A stretch of DNA of 64,000 nucleotides from Rouxiella chamberiensis (GTDB lineage Bacteria > Pseudomonadota > Gammaproteobacteria > Enterobacterales > Enterobacteriaceae). This document shows positions 8,704 through 21,078 of this stretch, piece by piece (the first letter of the stretch is position 1; every line of letters begins with the position of its first letter). The notes beneath the pieces are model-generated. The model had not been told where the DNA came from, made no database searches, and saw nothing but the letters and a program-made list of their open reading frames with translations. The translations under genes were made by a program, and so were the position numbers. The DNA is taken from assembly GCF_026967475.1 (NCBI RefSeq), contig NZ_CP114058.1:1550001-1614000 (forward strand). Direction: 5' to 3'.

Positions 8704-9597
8704 TAAAAAATCTCTTCGTTACGTTTTGCTTCTTTCATCGCGCCGTAGCCGATATTCCACTTGTCCAGAATCTTCTGGTAGCTGCCGTCCTTGATAAGCG
8801 AGTTCAACGCGGCCTGCACGGCATCTTCGAGCGGAGACTCTTTCGGGAAGGCAATGGAAACCGGGGCGTCGTTGACGGTAATCTGGCCGCTCATGGTCAA
8901 TACCGGCACTTTGCTGACCTGATAGGTCAGGCCTTCATACGGACCAAAGAACATTGCTGCACGACCGCTGACTACGGCCTGAACGCCCGCAGGACGATCC
9001 GGGAAAGTCGCTATGTTGATAGCGGGCTTGCCGTCGGCAACACATTTCTTGCTGGCTTCGTCAAGACGCAGAAGCTGGGTTGTGCCCGCACCGGCACCCA
9101 CCTGCTTGCCGCAGACATCCTGCAGCGAGGTAAACGGCGCGATGTTCGCATCTTTGCGCGAGATAATGCCAAGACGCGACGCATCGAAATAGCCGATAAA
9201 ATCGACCTGGCTCAGACGCGCCTTCGTAGCATTGATATTGGAGAGCGCCACGTCATAACGGCCGGATTTCAGGCCCGGAATAATGTTGTCGAAGCCACCG
9301 GTATCACGCCATTGCACCGGCACGCCCAGTCTTTCCGATACGGCGCTCATGATGTCTATCTCACGGCCGGCCAGCGTCTTGTTATCTTCTTTATAGAACG
9401 TGGTCGGCGGCGTGGTTCGGGTTGGTCCCGGCGATGATGTAACCGCGTTTGAGAATGTCGGCCGGTACTTTGCTCTTTAATGCATTATCAGCAGAGACAT
9501 GGAATGAGGGTGAAAATGGGACATTCTGATCGGCGGCCCAGACGCTCTGTACACTTCCGGCAATCACGAGCGGAAGCAGCATGTTTAATAACTTCAT
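8703..9597 (-). pseudogene. Amino acid ABC transporter substrate-binding protein, one frameshift
   Basis: Periplasmic binding protein of family 3, about 297 residues once repaired. ATG 9597 follows AAGG and gives a signal peptide MKLLNMLLPLVIAGSVQSVWA. The first frame ends within the ligand-binding start (GYIIAGTNPN); removing one of the two G at 9414-9415 restores TPPTTFYKEDNKTLAGREID and joins the second frame, which has the pattern GLKSGRYDVALS, TKARLSQVDF and a C-terminal KILDKWNIGYGA. First gene of the importer operon. The extra base lies in the same G-before-TTC context as four other insertions in this window. Confidence 0.82.
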
Positions 9598-9659
9598 TTC
9601 TAAACCTTTTTCCTGGTGAAAATACAAAAAAAATGCAGATTATTTATTTTCAATGGACG

Positions 9660-9735
9660 GCTCAACCCTTACAACTGCTAAAAATAGATAAGCTTATCCA
9701 ATTTTGTTCTAAAGAATTCAGCATAAGGGTTGAGC
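9660..9735. promoter_or_regulatory. Nested palindromes upstream of the ABC-molybdoenzyme operon
   Basis: A perfect 12-base inverted repeat (GCTCAACCCTTA at 9660-9671 and its complement TAAGGGTTGAGC at 9724-9735) encloses a perfect 12-base palindrome GATAAGCTTATC at 9687-9698. The pair lies 63-138 bases upstream of the binding-protein start, where operator sites are expected. No regulator gene is adjacent, so the binding protein is unknown. Confidence 0.4.
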
Positions 9736-9779
9736 GCGGGAAAAAGGCAGACAGGACAACAAGGTACAAGAAGTAAGAC

Positions 9780-9811
9780 ATGGCGGGAAGCCGTTGTGCT
9801 GCCCCCGCCAT
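9780..9811 (-). terminator. Hairpin downstream of amn
   Basis: ATGGCGGG pairs with CCCGCCAT across a 16-base loop, 36-67 bases past the amn stop. The T-rich tail on the minus strand is weak (GTCTTACTTCTT), so termination is likely but not certain. Confidence 0.4.
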
Positions 9812-9846
9812 CGGGTTAAAAAGTGTATAACCCATAACCTTTCATT

Positions 9847-11307
9847 CTAGCGGAAAGGCGGTTCGTCGAAGGTCCGCAATTTGCGCGAGTGCAGTTTGTC
9901 TCCTTCTGCACGCAGCAGATCGATGGCCTGAATGCCAATCTGCAAGTGCTCGGAGATAGCGCCCTCGTAGAAATGGTTCGCCTGTCCGGGCAGCTTAATT
10001 TCGCCGTGCAGCGGTTTGTCGGACACGCAAAGCAGTGTGCCGTAAGGCACGCGGAATCGATAACCCTGTGCGGCGATTGTCGCGCTTTCCATGTCGACCG
10101 CGACCGCGCGGCTCAAACTGAAACGACGGGCGGAAGCGGAGAAACGCAGTTCCCAGTTGCGATCGTCGGTTGTCACCACCGTTCCGGTACGCAGGCGCTG
10201 CTTGACCTCTTCGCCCGGCATGTTGCTCACCAGTTTGGTGGCGTCATACAGCGCACGCTGTACCTCGGCGATGCTCGGGATAGGAATATCCGGCGGCAGA
10301 ACGGCATCCAGCACGTGGTCGTCGCGCAGATAGGCATGGGCCAGCACATAATCGCCGATAGTCTGGCTTTCGCGCAGGCCGCCGCAGTGACCAATCATCA
10401 GCCAGGCATGCGGGCGCAGCACGGCAAGGTGATCACAGATGGTTTTGGCATTCGACGGTCCCACGCCGATGTTGACAAGCGTAATCCCCTGCCCGTTGTC
10501 GGCAATCAGATGATAGGCCGGCATCTGGTGTTTTTTCCAGGCCAGGTCGGAGGCAGTCCGGGTCGGATCGCTGTCTTCGGCGGTGAAGTAGTTTCCGCCT
10601 GCACAGGACAGCGCCTGATACGGTGACGACGGGTCGAGGATTTGCTCGCAGGCCCAGCTGACAAATTCGTCGACATAGCGGGTGTAGTTGGTAAACAGCA
10701 CATACGGCTGAAAATGTTCCGGTGGCGTGCCCGTGTAGTGTTTCAGGCGGGCCAGCGAAAAGTCGGTGCGCAGGGCATCGAAATGGGAAAGCGGAAAACT
10801 GTCGACGTTGGTCTGTACGCCGTCGGTAACGTCATCGACGATTTTTGCCAAATCGGTAGTCGGGAAATGCATCGCCAGACCGGCGGTCATGGAGCGGTCC
10901 AGCACCAGATCCGAGCCGTCAATCACAAACGGATACGGCATTTCCTGCTGCGATGGGCTAACGATAAAGGACGCGCCGTAGTCTTTTTCCAGAATGGTCA
11001 ACTGGCTCATCAGGTAATGACGGAACAGCGAAGGACGCGTTATGGTGCTGACATATTTTCCGGGATGGGCAAAGCGGCCATAGGCGCGGGTGCGATAAGG
11101 GGTTTGCGCGCTGCCGTCCCAACTGACTTCAAGTTGCGGATAGGCAAAGAGTCCGTCGGCGCGGGCACGCAGGTCGGGCAGTGTGCCGTTTTCGATGTAT
11201 TCACCAATCGCTTCGCGCAAGGCAACGAGTGACGCTTCGTAAAGACTCTCGAGGCTATCTATGGCCTCGGAAGCGTTCAGGTAGTGGGTAGTGTCTTGAT
11301 TATCCAT
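9847..11307 (-). CDS. amn: AMP nucleosidase
   Basis: Hydrolyses AMP to adenine and ribose 5-phosphate in purine salvage. At 486 residues it is close to E. coli Amn. An N-terminal AMN domain (YLNASEAIDSLESLYEAS onward) is followed by the nucleoside-phosphorylase fold with TLVNIGVGPSNAKTICDHLA, MIGHCGGLRESQ and a VDMES motif. ATG 11307 has GAGGAGA upstream; an in-frame start 35 codons earlier adds a stretch with no likeness to Amn and was not used. Stand-alone gene, divergent from the glycoside hydrolase gene across a 450-base gap. Confidence 0.93.
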   Translation of the reverse strand: MDNQDTTHYLNASEAIDSLESLYEASLVALREAIGEYIENGTLPDLRARADGLFAYPQLEVSWDGSAQTPYRTRAYGRFAHPGKYVSTITRPSLFRHYLMSQLTILEKDYGASFIVSPSQQEMPYPFVIDGSDLVLDRSMTAGLAMHFPTTDLAKIVDDVTDGVQTNVDSFPLSHFDALRTDFSLARLKHYTGTPPEHFQPYVLFTNYTRYVDEFVSWACEQILDPSSPYQALSCAGGNYFTAEDSDPTRTASDLAWKKHQMPAYHLIADNGQGITLVNIGVGPSNAKTICDHLAVLRPHAWLMIGHCGGLRESQTIGDYVLAHAYLRDDHVLDAVLPPDIPIPSIAEVQRALYDATKLVSNMPGEEVKQRLRTGTVVTTDDRNWELRFSASARRFSLSRAVAVDMESATIAAQGYRFRVPYGTLLCVSDKPLHGEIKLPGQANHFYEGAISEHLQIGIQAIDLLRAEGDKLHSRKLRTFDEPPFR

Positions 11308-11757
11308 AATATCTCCTCGGCACGTTGTCTTTGCCAGTCTACAGGTTGGCAAGATTGTTATAAAGGCATCATAGCCTATGGACATTACGCGCGCTAAATC
11401 GGCATGCGACACTTACGGATGTTAACGGAATCAAAATAGCTGGAAAAAAACGTCTCCTCGCCTTGAAATATAATGCTTTATTTTTGCCCTTTAAATTAAA
11501 GACCTCAGCTAGCCTATATATTGTCATTTACAAGCAACCATAGATATTAATGAGAATAATCATAATAAAGATAAGCAGGCTTAATAAATCGCGCGGGTAT
11601 TTTTTAAGTAAAATTAAATTTCAGGCGTAATAAATTCTATAGGCTATTATTAAGCGGTACCCTTTTCACTACGCCCCCGAATTAATGCCTGCCAATTTAA
11701 TGGCGTGGCAGAGCGTGGCTGTTAATAAAAATTGAGTTTCAGCGGAGCAGAAAATAT
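11308..11757. other. AT-rich divergent intergenic region, no gene
   Basis: 450 bases between amn and the hydrolase-glycosyltransferase gene. It is strongly AT-rich compared with its neighbours and must hold both promoters. A short inverted repeat around GCCTGCCA / TGGC lies near 11686-11710. I see no coding frame or RNA gene. Confidence 0.5.
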
Positions 11758-14126
11758 ATGACCGAGTTTGCATCATTTTGGCAGGGAGGATTTGAAGGCG
11801 CAGATTATATAACAAGACAACACGTTCCACTTTCCATGAATGAATCCAACGGTCATTTGCAAAAAGTATTTGAAGATTACACCGCTTTAAAAGAATTCGG
11901 CATTAAAACGGTACGTGAAAGTGTGGGCTGGCGGCTTTGTGACCGCCCCGAAGGCTATGATTTCAGCTCGGTTTATACCCGAATGCTGGCGGCTAAAAAA
12001 GCCGGCATTCAAATCTGCTGGACGATTTCCCATTACGGCTGGCCTGAAGATACCGATATCTTTGCGGCAGATTTTGTCCCGCGCTTTGCCCGTTTTTGCG
12101 GCGTGCTCGCCACCTATCTGGCCCCCTTTTTCGATTCACCGCCCGTTTATTCGCCCGTTAACGAGATTTCGTTTACCAGCTGGGCAATTTCGGTAGGATT
12201 TTTCCCTCGTCACGCGAACCCAGCCACGAGGCGGGCGTAGAGAGCAAGCGCCAACTGGTGCGCGCCGCCATTGCGGGGTGCGACGCCATCTGGCACGCCG
12301 ACCCGCGGGCGCGCATGCTGCACTGCGATCCCATTATCAACATTGTGCCGCCGCCGGGTGGCGAGGCGTTGCAGCATGAAGCGGAACAGCATTCCCTTGC
12401 GCAATATCAGGCCTGGGACATGCTCTGCGGCAGGCTTGAACCCGAACTGGGCGGCGCAATGCGCTATCTCGACCTTATCGGCGCGAACTATTACCACGAT
12501 AACCAGTGGGAGATGATGACCCATCGCAAACTGTGGTGGCATCTCGGCGACGCCCGCCGTGCGCCGCTGCATCAGATGCTGCACAAGCTCCACCAGCGCT
12601 ATGGCCGCCCTATTCTGCTCGCCGAAACCAGCCATGTGGGCAGCGGCAGAGGCGCGTGGATTCAGCATATTGCGGGTGAAATCGCCCAGGCCCTGCTTAA
12701 CGGCATCAAGATTACCGGCGTCTGTCTTTATCCCATCATCGACAGGCCGGATTGGGAAGACAATAACAGGTGGCACCAGAGTGGTTTATGGGATGTCCCC
12801 GAGTACACCTCTGAAAATTACCTCAGAGTTATCAACCCGCCTTATGCGGTAGCCATCAAGGAAGCACAAGCGTCGCTGCGTCAATTTGTTGACCAGCTAG
12901 ATAAACGGAATAGCGACGAGGATAAGCCTATGACCGTCCAGAAATTAATTGTTTTCTCTCATCTGCGCTGGGACTTTGTTTTTCAGCGCCCTCAGCATTT
13001 GCTGACCCGTCTCGCCCGAGAATATCAGATTATCTTTGTTGAGGAGCCGGTCTATCAACCCGGCGAGGCCGCTTTCCATTTCTCGTATCCGGCCGCCAAT
13101 GTGACCGTCGCGCGGCCTCATACCAGTATCCAGCAACCGGGTTTCCATGACGATCAGCTGGTTCAGTTGACCCCGTTGATGGAGCAACTTTGTCACGAAG
13201 ACGAACAGCCACTGGTGTGGTTCTATACGCCGATGGCGCTTCCGCTGCTCGCCAATTTCAATGCCTCTGCGGTCATTTATGACTGTATGGACGAACTGGC
13301 GGCCTTTGCCAATGCACCGCGTCAACTGCTTCAGCGGGAATCTGCGCTGCTGAAACGCGCCTCGCTGGTGTTTACCGGCGGTCCCAGCCTGTATGCCGCC
13401 AAGAAAGACCGCCACCCTTCGGTTTACTGCTTCCCGAGCAGCGTCGATGTCGTCCACTTCGAGCAGGCGCTGGACCGAACCAATGAACATCCGTTGCAGG
13501 AAAATATCTCGCATCCGCGCCTGGGTTACTATGGCGTAATCGACGAGCGTATGGACACCGCCTTGCTGGCGCAACTGGCCGATGCACATCCCGAATGGCA
13601 GATAGTCTGCGTCGGCCCTGTCGTGAAAATCGATCCCGCCAGTTTGCCGGTGCGAAACAATATTCATTATCTGGGTCAGCAACCTTATCAGGCGCTGCCG
13701 CAGTTTCTCGCCGGATGGGATGTCTGCCTGATGCCGTTTATGCTTAACGAGTCCACCCAGTTTATCAGCCCGACCAAGGTGCTGGAGTACATGGCAGCAG
13801 CGCTCCCGGTGGTCAGCACGCCTATCAAGGATGTGGCGGAACCCTACGGGGATGTCGTGTTTATCGGCAAAGATGCCGGCAGTTTCATCGCCCACTGCGA
13901 GCGGGCGCTGGCCTTGACCGATGCCCAGACGGCCCGCATGGTGCAGCGAATGAAGCAGATTGTGAGTCTGACATCGTGGGACAGCACTGCGCAACAAATG
14001 AAGATGCTGATGAGTGGCGCGGCCGAAAAAGCCACACCACTGCAAGAGCCGGAGCTGTCGCAGAAGAAGTCATCGGCCTTTTCACTCACGGAAGTGGCCA
14101 GCAGCTGGTTGAAACGCAGCAGTTAG
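11758..14126 (+). pseudogene. Glycoside hydrolase-like domain fused to a glycosyltransferase, one frameshift
   Basis: The N-terminal part (about 390 residues) is a clan-A, GH1-like hydrolase domain: TVRESVGWRL, an NEISF acid/base-type motif near residue 137, and a second glutamate in LLAETSH. The C-terminal part (about 395 residues) is a GT-B glycosyltransferase: LIVFSHLRWDFVFQRPQHLL at its start, VIYDCMDE, then SPTKVLEYMAAALPVVST in the donor site. The frame breaks between 12190 and 12235; one base missing from the T5C3 run at 12199-12206 or nearby joins them. The two domains are then in one frame of about 789 residues, but ATG 12930 with GAGG upstream could start the transferase separately. 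Likely role in making or trimming an exopolysaccharide or glycan; substrate unknown. Confidence 0.7.
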
Positions 14127-14163
14127 CTGCCGCCAATTCGCCCTTATCGGAGGAGAATGCCGC

Positions 14164-15621
<1,458 letters not shown>

Positions 15622-15642
15622 TCATGAATAAATCAGAAAAAA

Positions 15643-17417
<1,775 letters not shown>

Positions 17418-17419
17418 AT

Positions 17420-18724
17420 TCAGTTCTCCACCGGTTGCAGTGCAGGCTCTTCCTGCTCAATCAGCTGTTTTTCATACATTTTGAAGAAGGGATAATAAAT
17501 AAGCGTGGAGACGCACAGCAGCACGCCGACAAGAACTATCGCGCGCACGTCCCAGCCCGTAGACCAGGCCGCGCCGATAGGACCGGGCGTTGTCCACGGG
17601 GCGAGCGAAATCACGTGATTGACCAGATGAGTGCGGGTGGCGGTATAGGCGATAACGGCATTCACCAGCGGGGCCGTGATAAACGGAATAAACAGCAGCG
17701 GGTTCATGACGACCGGCGAGCCGAAAATCACCGGTTCGTTGATGTTGAACATGCTGGGCACGAGTCCGAGTTTGCCAATCGAGCGCAGATGCGCCGACCG
17801 ACTGCGCAGATACAGGAAGACCAATCCCATGGTGGAACCGGAACCGCCCACGACGATGAAGAACTGCCAGAAAGGTTCGATGAAAATCTGGGTTATAGGT
17901 TGTCCGGCATTTAATGCCTGCTGGTTAATCCCGAGGTTGGTCAGCCAGAAAGCCTGTAAAATCCCGCCCACAATCACCGCGCCGTGAATACCGGCAAACC
18001 ACAGCAGATGGCAGAGCAGCACCGCAATCAATATTGCAGGCAACGAGTCGGAGGCAGAAATGATCGGCGCGAATATCGCCATAATCGCCTGCGGCAATAA
18101 CAGGCCGAACTGATGCTGGATAAATAGGCTTAACGGGAACAGGGTAATGAAAATAGCCAGTATGGGAATCAGCAGGTCGAAGGATTGCCGAATTTTGGGC
18201 GGCACCTGCTCGGGAAGTTTAAATCCGATATTATGTTTATGCAGAAAATGCATTAATTCGGTCGCGTAAAGACTGACTAATATGGCGGTAAAAATCCCTT
18301 CGCCACCCAGCGACCCTACCGGCAACGCGCCATTATTTTGCGGTGAGGCGACGACCAGAAACGCCATTAACGACAGCATTGCTGCCATAAAGCCATTCAT
18401 TTTATAACTCTGCGCCAGATTATAGGCAATGGCGGCGGCAATATAGACCGCCATAATGCCCATCGTCATATTATAGGGCATCATTATCTGTGAGGTATGG
18501 CGTTCGACCATGCCCAGCCACCACTGCGCAAAGGCCCAGTCGCTGGTTGCGCTAAAAGGCGGATGGGCAAACAGCAGCATGAAAGAACCGACGATAAGAA
18601 ACGGCATCGAGGAGATAAAACCGTCTTTAATCGCGACGACATGGCGTTGACTTGAAAGCTTTGCCGCAATCGGGCTTATCCTGTTTTCAATGACGCCGAA
18701 CAATGACTCACTGATTGTGCTCAT
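17420..18724 (-). CDS. PTS lactose/cellobiose-family IIC permease
   Basis: Membrane component (434 residues, about ten spans) that carries and phosphorylates the beta-glucoside. The substrate-site loop GMLFNINEPVIFGSP-like stretch is visible as SMFNINEPVIFGSP near residue 310, and AGIHGAVIVGG near 245. It overlaps IIB by one base (TAATG). With separate IIA and IIB genes the transporter follows the cellobiose/chitobiose arrangement. Confidence 0.92.
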   Translation of the reverse strand: MSTISESLFGVIENRISPIAAKLSSQRHVVAIKDGFISSMPFLIVGSFMLLFAHPPFSATSDWAFAQWWLGMVERHTSQIMMPYNMTMGIMAVYIAAAIAYNLAQSYKMNGFMAAMLSLMAFLVVASPQNNGALPVGSLGGEGIFTAILVSLYATELMHFLHKHNIGFKLPEQVPPKIRQSFDLLIPILAIFITLFPLSLFIQHQFGLLLPQAIMAIFAPIISASDSLPAILIAVLLCHLLWFAGIHGAVIVGGILQAFWLTNLGINQQALNAGQPITQIFIEPFWQFFIVVGGSGSTMGLVFLYLRSRSAHLRSIGKLGLVPSMFNINEPVIFGSPVVMNPLLFIPFITAPLVNAVIAYTATRTHLVNHVISLAPWTTPGPIGAAWSTGWDVRAIVLVGVLLCVSTLIYYPFFKMYEKQLIEQEEPALQPVEN

Positions 18725-19044
18725 TATTTTGCCTCTTCCGAGGTGATCATTTTCAGTGAGTCGTTAAGGATTTTCTCACCGTTCATCATGCCGTAATCCA
18801 TCATGTTGATAACGGCGACAGGTTTGTGGAGTTCATCGGCGATGGCCTTGAATTCAGCCAGTTTGTATTTGATTTGCGGACCCAGCAGGCAGATATCATA
18901 GTGCGGGATCTGCTCACTGAATTCATCGAACGCAATGGCGTTGATTTCGACGTCGATATGGTTTTGCGCGGCATATTTTTCCATGCGCTGGACAAGCATA
19001 CTGGTGGACATTCCGGCGGCACAGCACAGTAAGATCTTATTCAT
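18724..19044 (-). CDS. PTS lactose/cellobiose-family IIB component
   Basis: A 106-residue IIB protein. The phosphocysteine lies in ILLCCAAGMSTSM at residues 4-16; two adjacent cysteines leave the exact residue open, though the second aligns best with ChbB. First gene of the operon, with the AscG-type operator 55-68 bases upstream of its start. Confidence 0.92.
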   Translation of the reverse strand: MNKILLCCAAGMSTSMLVQRMEKYAAQNHIDVEINAIAFDEFSEQIPHYDICLLGPQIKYKLAEFKAIADELHKPVAVINMMDYGMMNGEKILNDSLKMITSEEAK

Positions 19045-19098
19045 CGTTTATCCCTCGGCGTAGTGTTTGAATTAAAATATACAAGCGAGAGAGATAAC

Positions 19099-19112
19099 TG
19101 CAACCGGTTTCA
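19099..19112. promoter_or_regulatory. AscG/GalR-type operator
   Basis: TGCAACCGGTTTCA is a near-perfect dyad around AACCGGTT, one base off the TGAAACCGGTTTCA form expected for AscG-like repressors. It lies upstream of the IIB gene and in the gap shared with the divergent LacI-family gene, so it could control both. Confidence 0.6.
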
Positions 19113-19398
19113 GATTAGTTGTTTCGCTTTGTGATGGCGATCGCGAATGTTCATGTCGACGTTAATTAATCATGTTAATCGATGGAATTATCGATTATTG
19201 GGAATAGTATTAACGATGAATTATTTCTTTTTTAACGGAATGCATAACGAATTAATCGACGAGCGAGAAGCGGAGTTTTTAAATTTATCTCCCGCTTTTC
19301 GTAAAGAAATTATTAAGGACGCGAGGGAATGCACTGTGAGTAACTTAAATAACAAGGTACGATAGTGTGATGCAAAACGCAGTAACGGAAATTTATTA

Positions 19399-20421
19399 AT
19401 GATAACCATGCTCGATGTCGCCAATAAGGCGGGCGTATCAAAAGCCACGGTTTCTCGCGTTCTGGCAGGCAACAGTTATGTCAGCAAAACGACGCGCGAC
19501 CGCGTTTTCAAGGCGGTCGAAGAAACGGGCTATCGCCCCAACCTGCTGGCGCGCAACCTCGCGACCAACAAGTCACAAAGTATTGGCCTGATGGTCAGCA
19601 ACACGCTGTATAACGGCCCCTATTTCAACGAATTACTGTTTCAGACCGCGACGCTGACAGAGAGCTATGGCCGACAGCTGGTGCTGGCCGACGGCAAACA
19701 CAGCGCGGCGGAAGAGCGCCAGGCTATCGAATTTCTGCTCGACCTGCGTTGCGGCGGGCTGATTGTGTATCCGCGTTTTCTTGATGCCGACGAACTCACC
19801 GACATTATCGACAATGCCCCCAAGCCGATTATCGTGGTCAATCGCCGTCTTGAGCAGGCCTCGCAGCACTGCGTCTATGCCGACCACCAGAAATACAGTT
19901 TCGATGCGGTGAACTACCTGATTCAGCAAGGACATCGCGATATTGCCTTTATCAGCGGCATTAGTGGCTCGCCGTCGGCCGGCAGCCGTCTTGCCGGTTA
20001 TCGGCAGGCGCTCGAGGCCAACGGGATAGCGTTTCGCGAACCGTGGGTGGTCGAAGGTCGCTGGACGCCGGAATGCGGCGTAATGGCGGCGAAAACGCTG
20101 CTCGAACGCGGCCTCGCGTTCTCGGCGCTGGTGGCGAGCAATGACGATATGGCGATCGGCGCAGCCAGACAGCTGCACGCCGCCGGTAAACGTATTCCGC
20201 AGGATGTTTCGCTGGTCGGCTTCGACGACATTACCATGGCGTCTTATGTGATTCCGTCACTTAGCAGCGTGCGAGTGCCGCGTGCCGAGATGATAAAAAC
20301 CACGTTGAAACAGCTGGTGGACAGGATGGAAGGCCATGTCGTCGATGCCCCCCAGCCTTTCGCGGGGGAATTGATTGTGCGGGATTCGCTCGCAAAGGGC
20401 CCCTATTACTCAGGCGAATAA
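19399..20421 (+). CDS. ascG: LacI-family repressor, AscG-like
   Basis: A 340-residue repressor. The N-terminal HTH (MLDVANKAGVSKATVSRVL) and hinge (RPNLLARNLATNKSQSIGL) are followed by a periplasmic-binding-protein fold with LVASNDDMAIGAA and VGFDDITMASY. The likeness to E. coli AscG runs the whole length, including ADGKHSAAEERQAIEFLLDLRC. It is transcribed away from the beta-glucoside PTS operon and should repress it in the absence of a phosphorylated or free beta-glucoside. The exact inducer is not known. Confidence 0.88.
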   Translation: MITMLDVANKAGVSKATVSRVLAGNSYVSKTTRDRVFKAVEETGYRPNLLARNLATNKSQSIGLMVSNTLYNGPYFNELLFQTATLTESYGRQLVLADGKHSAAEERQAIEFLLDLRCGGLIVYPRFLDADELTDIIDNAPKPIIVVNRRLEQASQHCVYADHQKYSFDAVNYLIQQGHRDIAFISGISGSPSAGSRLAGYRQALEANGIAFREPWVVEGRWTPECGVMAAKTLLERGLAFSALVASNDDMAIGAARQLHAAGKRIPQDVSLVGFDDITMASYVIPSLSSVRVPRAEMIKTTLKQLVDRMEGHVVDAPQPFAGELIVRDSLAKGPYYSGE

Positions 20422-20469
20422 CCGTTCGGGTTCAACGTCAAGCTTCAACCTCTTCTTGCCGTGCAGCCC

Positions 20470-20904
20470 CTATTCGCCGCCCAGCCAGACCCCTTCACAA
20501 AATAGCCGCGTTGCCGCCAGACTTTGCTGGTGGCGCGTTGCCGCGTCGGCGGGCAATTGCGCCAGTTGCAGCAGCATTGCGGTAAACAGTTCGGCCAGTA
20601 GCGCGATAGGAATATCTTTACGGAAGATGCACGTCTCCTGTGCCTGCTGCCAGTTTTCCTGCATGATGGCCACAAGCTGCGCCCTGATATCGTGACGTGC
20701 GGGGTAAGCCAGCAATACGCGCGCCGTAGCCTCCTCATGCTGCGCCAGATAATTCAGCAGTTTGCGAAAGCTTAATGCCACGCGATCCAGCACCTGATTT
20801 TCGGGCACCTGCGGGTCCAGCTTCAGGGTGCGCGCGAGCGCCAGCAATTGCTGTGCAAATGCGCTGTCGAGCGCATCAAAGAGAGAATCCGTCATCTTGA
20901 ACAT
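20470..20904 (-). CDS. TetR-like C-terminal domain protein without a DNA-binding domain
   Basis: A 144-residue helical protein whose middle and end (RVLLAYPARHDIRAQLVAIM, ALLAELFTAMLLQLAQLPAD, AATRLFCEGVWLGGE) look like the ligand-binding and dimer half of TetR-family regulators. ATG 20904 follows AAGGGC by 5 bases. Upstream there are only about 175 bases to the divergent monooxygenase gene and no helix-turn-helix can be found in any frame, so the DNA-binding half is absent rather than frameshifted. It may be a decayed regulator or a stand-alone ligand-sensing or dimer partner. Confidence 0.6.
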   Translation of the reverse strand: MFKMTDSLFDALDSAFAQQLLALARTLKLDPQVPENQVLDRVALSFRKLLNYLAQHEEATARVLLAYPARHDIRAQLVAIMQENWQQAQETCIFRKDIPIALLAELFTAMLLQLAQLPADAATRHQQSLAATRLFCEGVWLGGE

Positions 20905-21078
20905 TGAGCCCTTAAAGGAGAGTGGCGACAACTTTATCGTAAATCCCCCGCCCCGCAAACCGCGTGCCCTTTTGCTAATCCATTTTGCGCAACTTGATAG
21001 CAACTATTGTTGTTTTACTTAGGCTTGTCCCGAACTCAATAATCGCCGGTATTACCCGAGCCTAATTAAGGAAAAAAG

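Noticed and set aside
19147..19365. 72-codon plus-strand frame between the PTS operon and the AscG-like gene
   Set aside because: AT-rich, no clear ribosome site, no recognisable family, and it covers the promoter and leader of the repressor gene. A shorter form from 19216 cannot be excluded.
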